Positions 13,255 through 13,490 of a stretch of DNA of 13,490 nt are shown piece after piece (position 1 is the first letter of the stretch; the number at the start of each line of letters is the position of its first letter). Below the pieces are notes generated by a model. That model did no database searches. It had not been told where the DNA came from and was given only the letters and a program-made list of their open reading frames with translations. A program made the translations under genes and the position numbers. This DNA is from Lachnospiraceae bacterium (GTDB lineage Bacteria; Bacillota; Clostridia; Lachnospirales; Lachnospiraceae), in assembly GCA_015057205.1 (NCBI GenBank), contig SVEW01000063.1:1-13490 (forward strand), in the 5' to 3' direction.

Positions 13255-13490
13255 TCATCCTATCTCTTCCTGATACGTAACCGCATTACCTGGTTTTGTT
13301 TTACTAAAATAGGCGCATCGGTCTGCAATCTTATACAATTCGTCAAACGTCTCCGGTTTCCCATCCTGATAAAGGACTGCGCCCATGCTAACCTCAATAT
13401 TATAATCTCCCAGCTCCGGTATGTAAATAGCGCGCAGCTTTTCGAAAAAATTATCAATTCGCGATTTACCTTCCTGCACACTTTTCACAT
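13255..13490 (-). CDS. C-terminal end of a GGDEF-domain (diguanylate cyclase-like) protein, partial
   Basis: The open frame enters from the right edge and stops at 13255-13257 (TGA). The visible 78 residues include YNIEVSMGAVLY, ETFDELYKIADRCAYFSKTKPGNAVTY. This is the normal C-terminal portion of a GGDEF domain: the strand (I/V)SxGxA, then the FDELYKxADxALYxAKxxGxN helix. The GG(D/E)EF signature itself and any sensor domain lie outside the window, so cyclase activity cannot be judged. The usual ALYxAK is degraded to CAYFSKTK, hinting at a divergent or inactive domain. It is the first visible gene of the operon with the methyltransferase and the anchored protein. Confidence 0.8.
   Translation of the reverse strand, partial: VKSVQEGKSRIDNFFEKLRAIYIPELGDYNIEVSMGAVLYQDGKPETFDELYKIADRCAYFSKTKPGNAVTYQEEIG

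Noticed and set aside
1..13490. tRNA, rRNA or known riboswitch
   Set aside because: No cloverleaf, rRNA-like block or conserved riboswitch core was recognised in any intergenic stretch; leaders are mostly short.

Overview
The window looks like chromosome from a low-to-moderate GC anaerobic Firmicute, most likely a Clostridia/Lachnospiraceae-type bacterium. Evidence: strong AGGAGG-type ribosome sites, sigma-A-like promoters, T-tailed hairpin terminators, an oxygen-sensitive two-subunit Fe-S fumarase, and a DUF4317-type protein of the kind I associate with gut Clostridia. The species cannot be named from sequence alone.

Layout. (1) At 1-142 is the 5' end of a minus-strand gene, divergent from a plus-strand PLP aminotransferase of the HisC/CobD family (240-1331). 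They share a geometrically symmetric divergent promoter at 160-209, and a hairpin terminator closes the plus gene at 1336-1385. (2) From 9489 down to 1407 runs a minus-strand series: malic enzyme, fumarase alpha, fumarase beta and 4-alpha-glucanotransferase malQ, then (with its own promoter at 5450-5478) greA, a hybrid sensor histidine kinase and type I asparaginase ansA. Spacings are short: an 8-bp overlap, then gaps of 8, 17, 58, 14 and 26 bp. (3) At 9528-10380 is an apparent inserted cassette bounded by two exact 52-bp direct repeats. It holds a small zinc-ribbon gene, its terminator, remains of a small upstream reading frame, and a promoter with an embedded palindrome. (4) At 10403-11572 is a plus-strand DUF4317 gene with its own terminator. 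(5) At 11640-13490 is a minus-strand operon: the C-terminal end of a GGDEF protein, a SAM methyltransferase, and a membrane-anchored protein of unknown function.

How the genes fit together. Malic enzyme and both fumarase subunits form a malate node (malate to pyruvate, fumarate to malate) and are translationally coupled. MalQ adds glucan/maltodextrin handling and asparaginase adds aspartate and ammonia supply. GreA and the kinase are regulatory and share the transcript with asparaginase.

The most unusual structure is the 52-bp repeat. Each copy carries a promoter facing each way. One copy sits exactly where malic enzyme needs its promoter and the other exactly where the DUF4317 gene needs its promoter. 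The simplest reading is that one ancestral bidirectional promoter was split by insertion of about 0.8 kb carrying the zinc-ribbon gene, leaving each original gene with an intact promoter copy.
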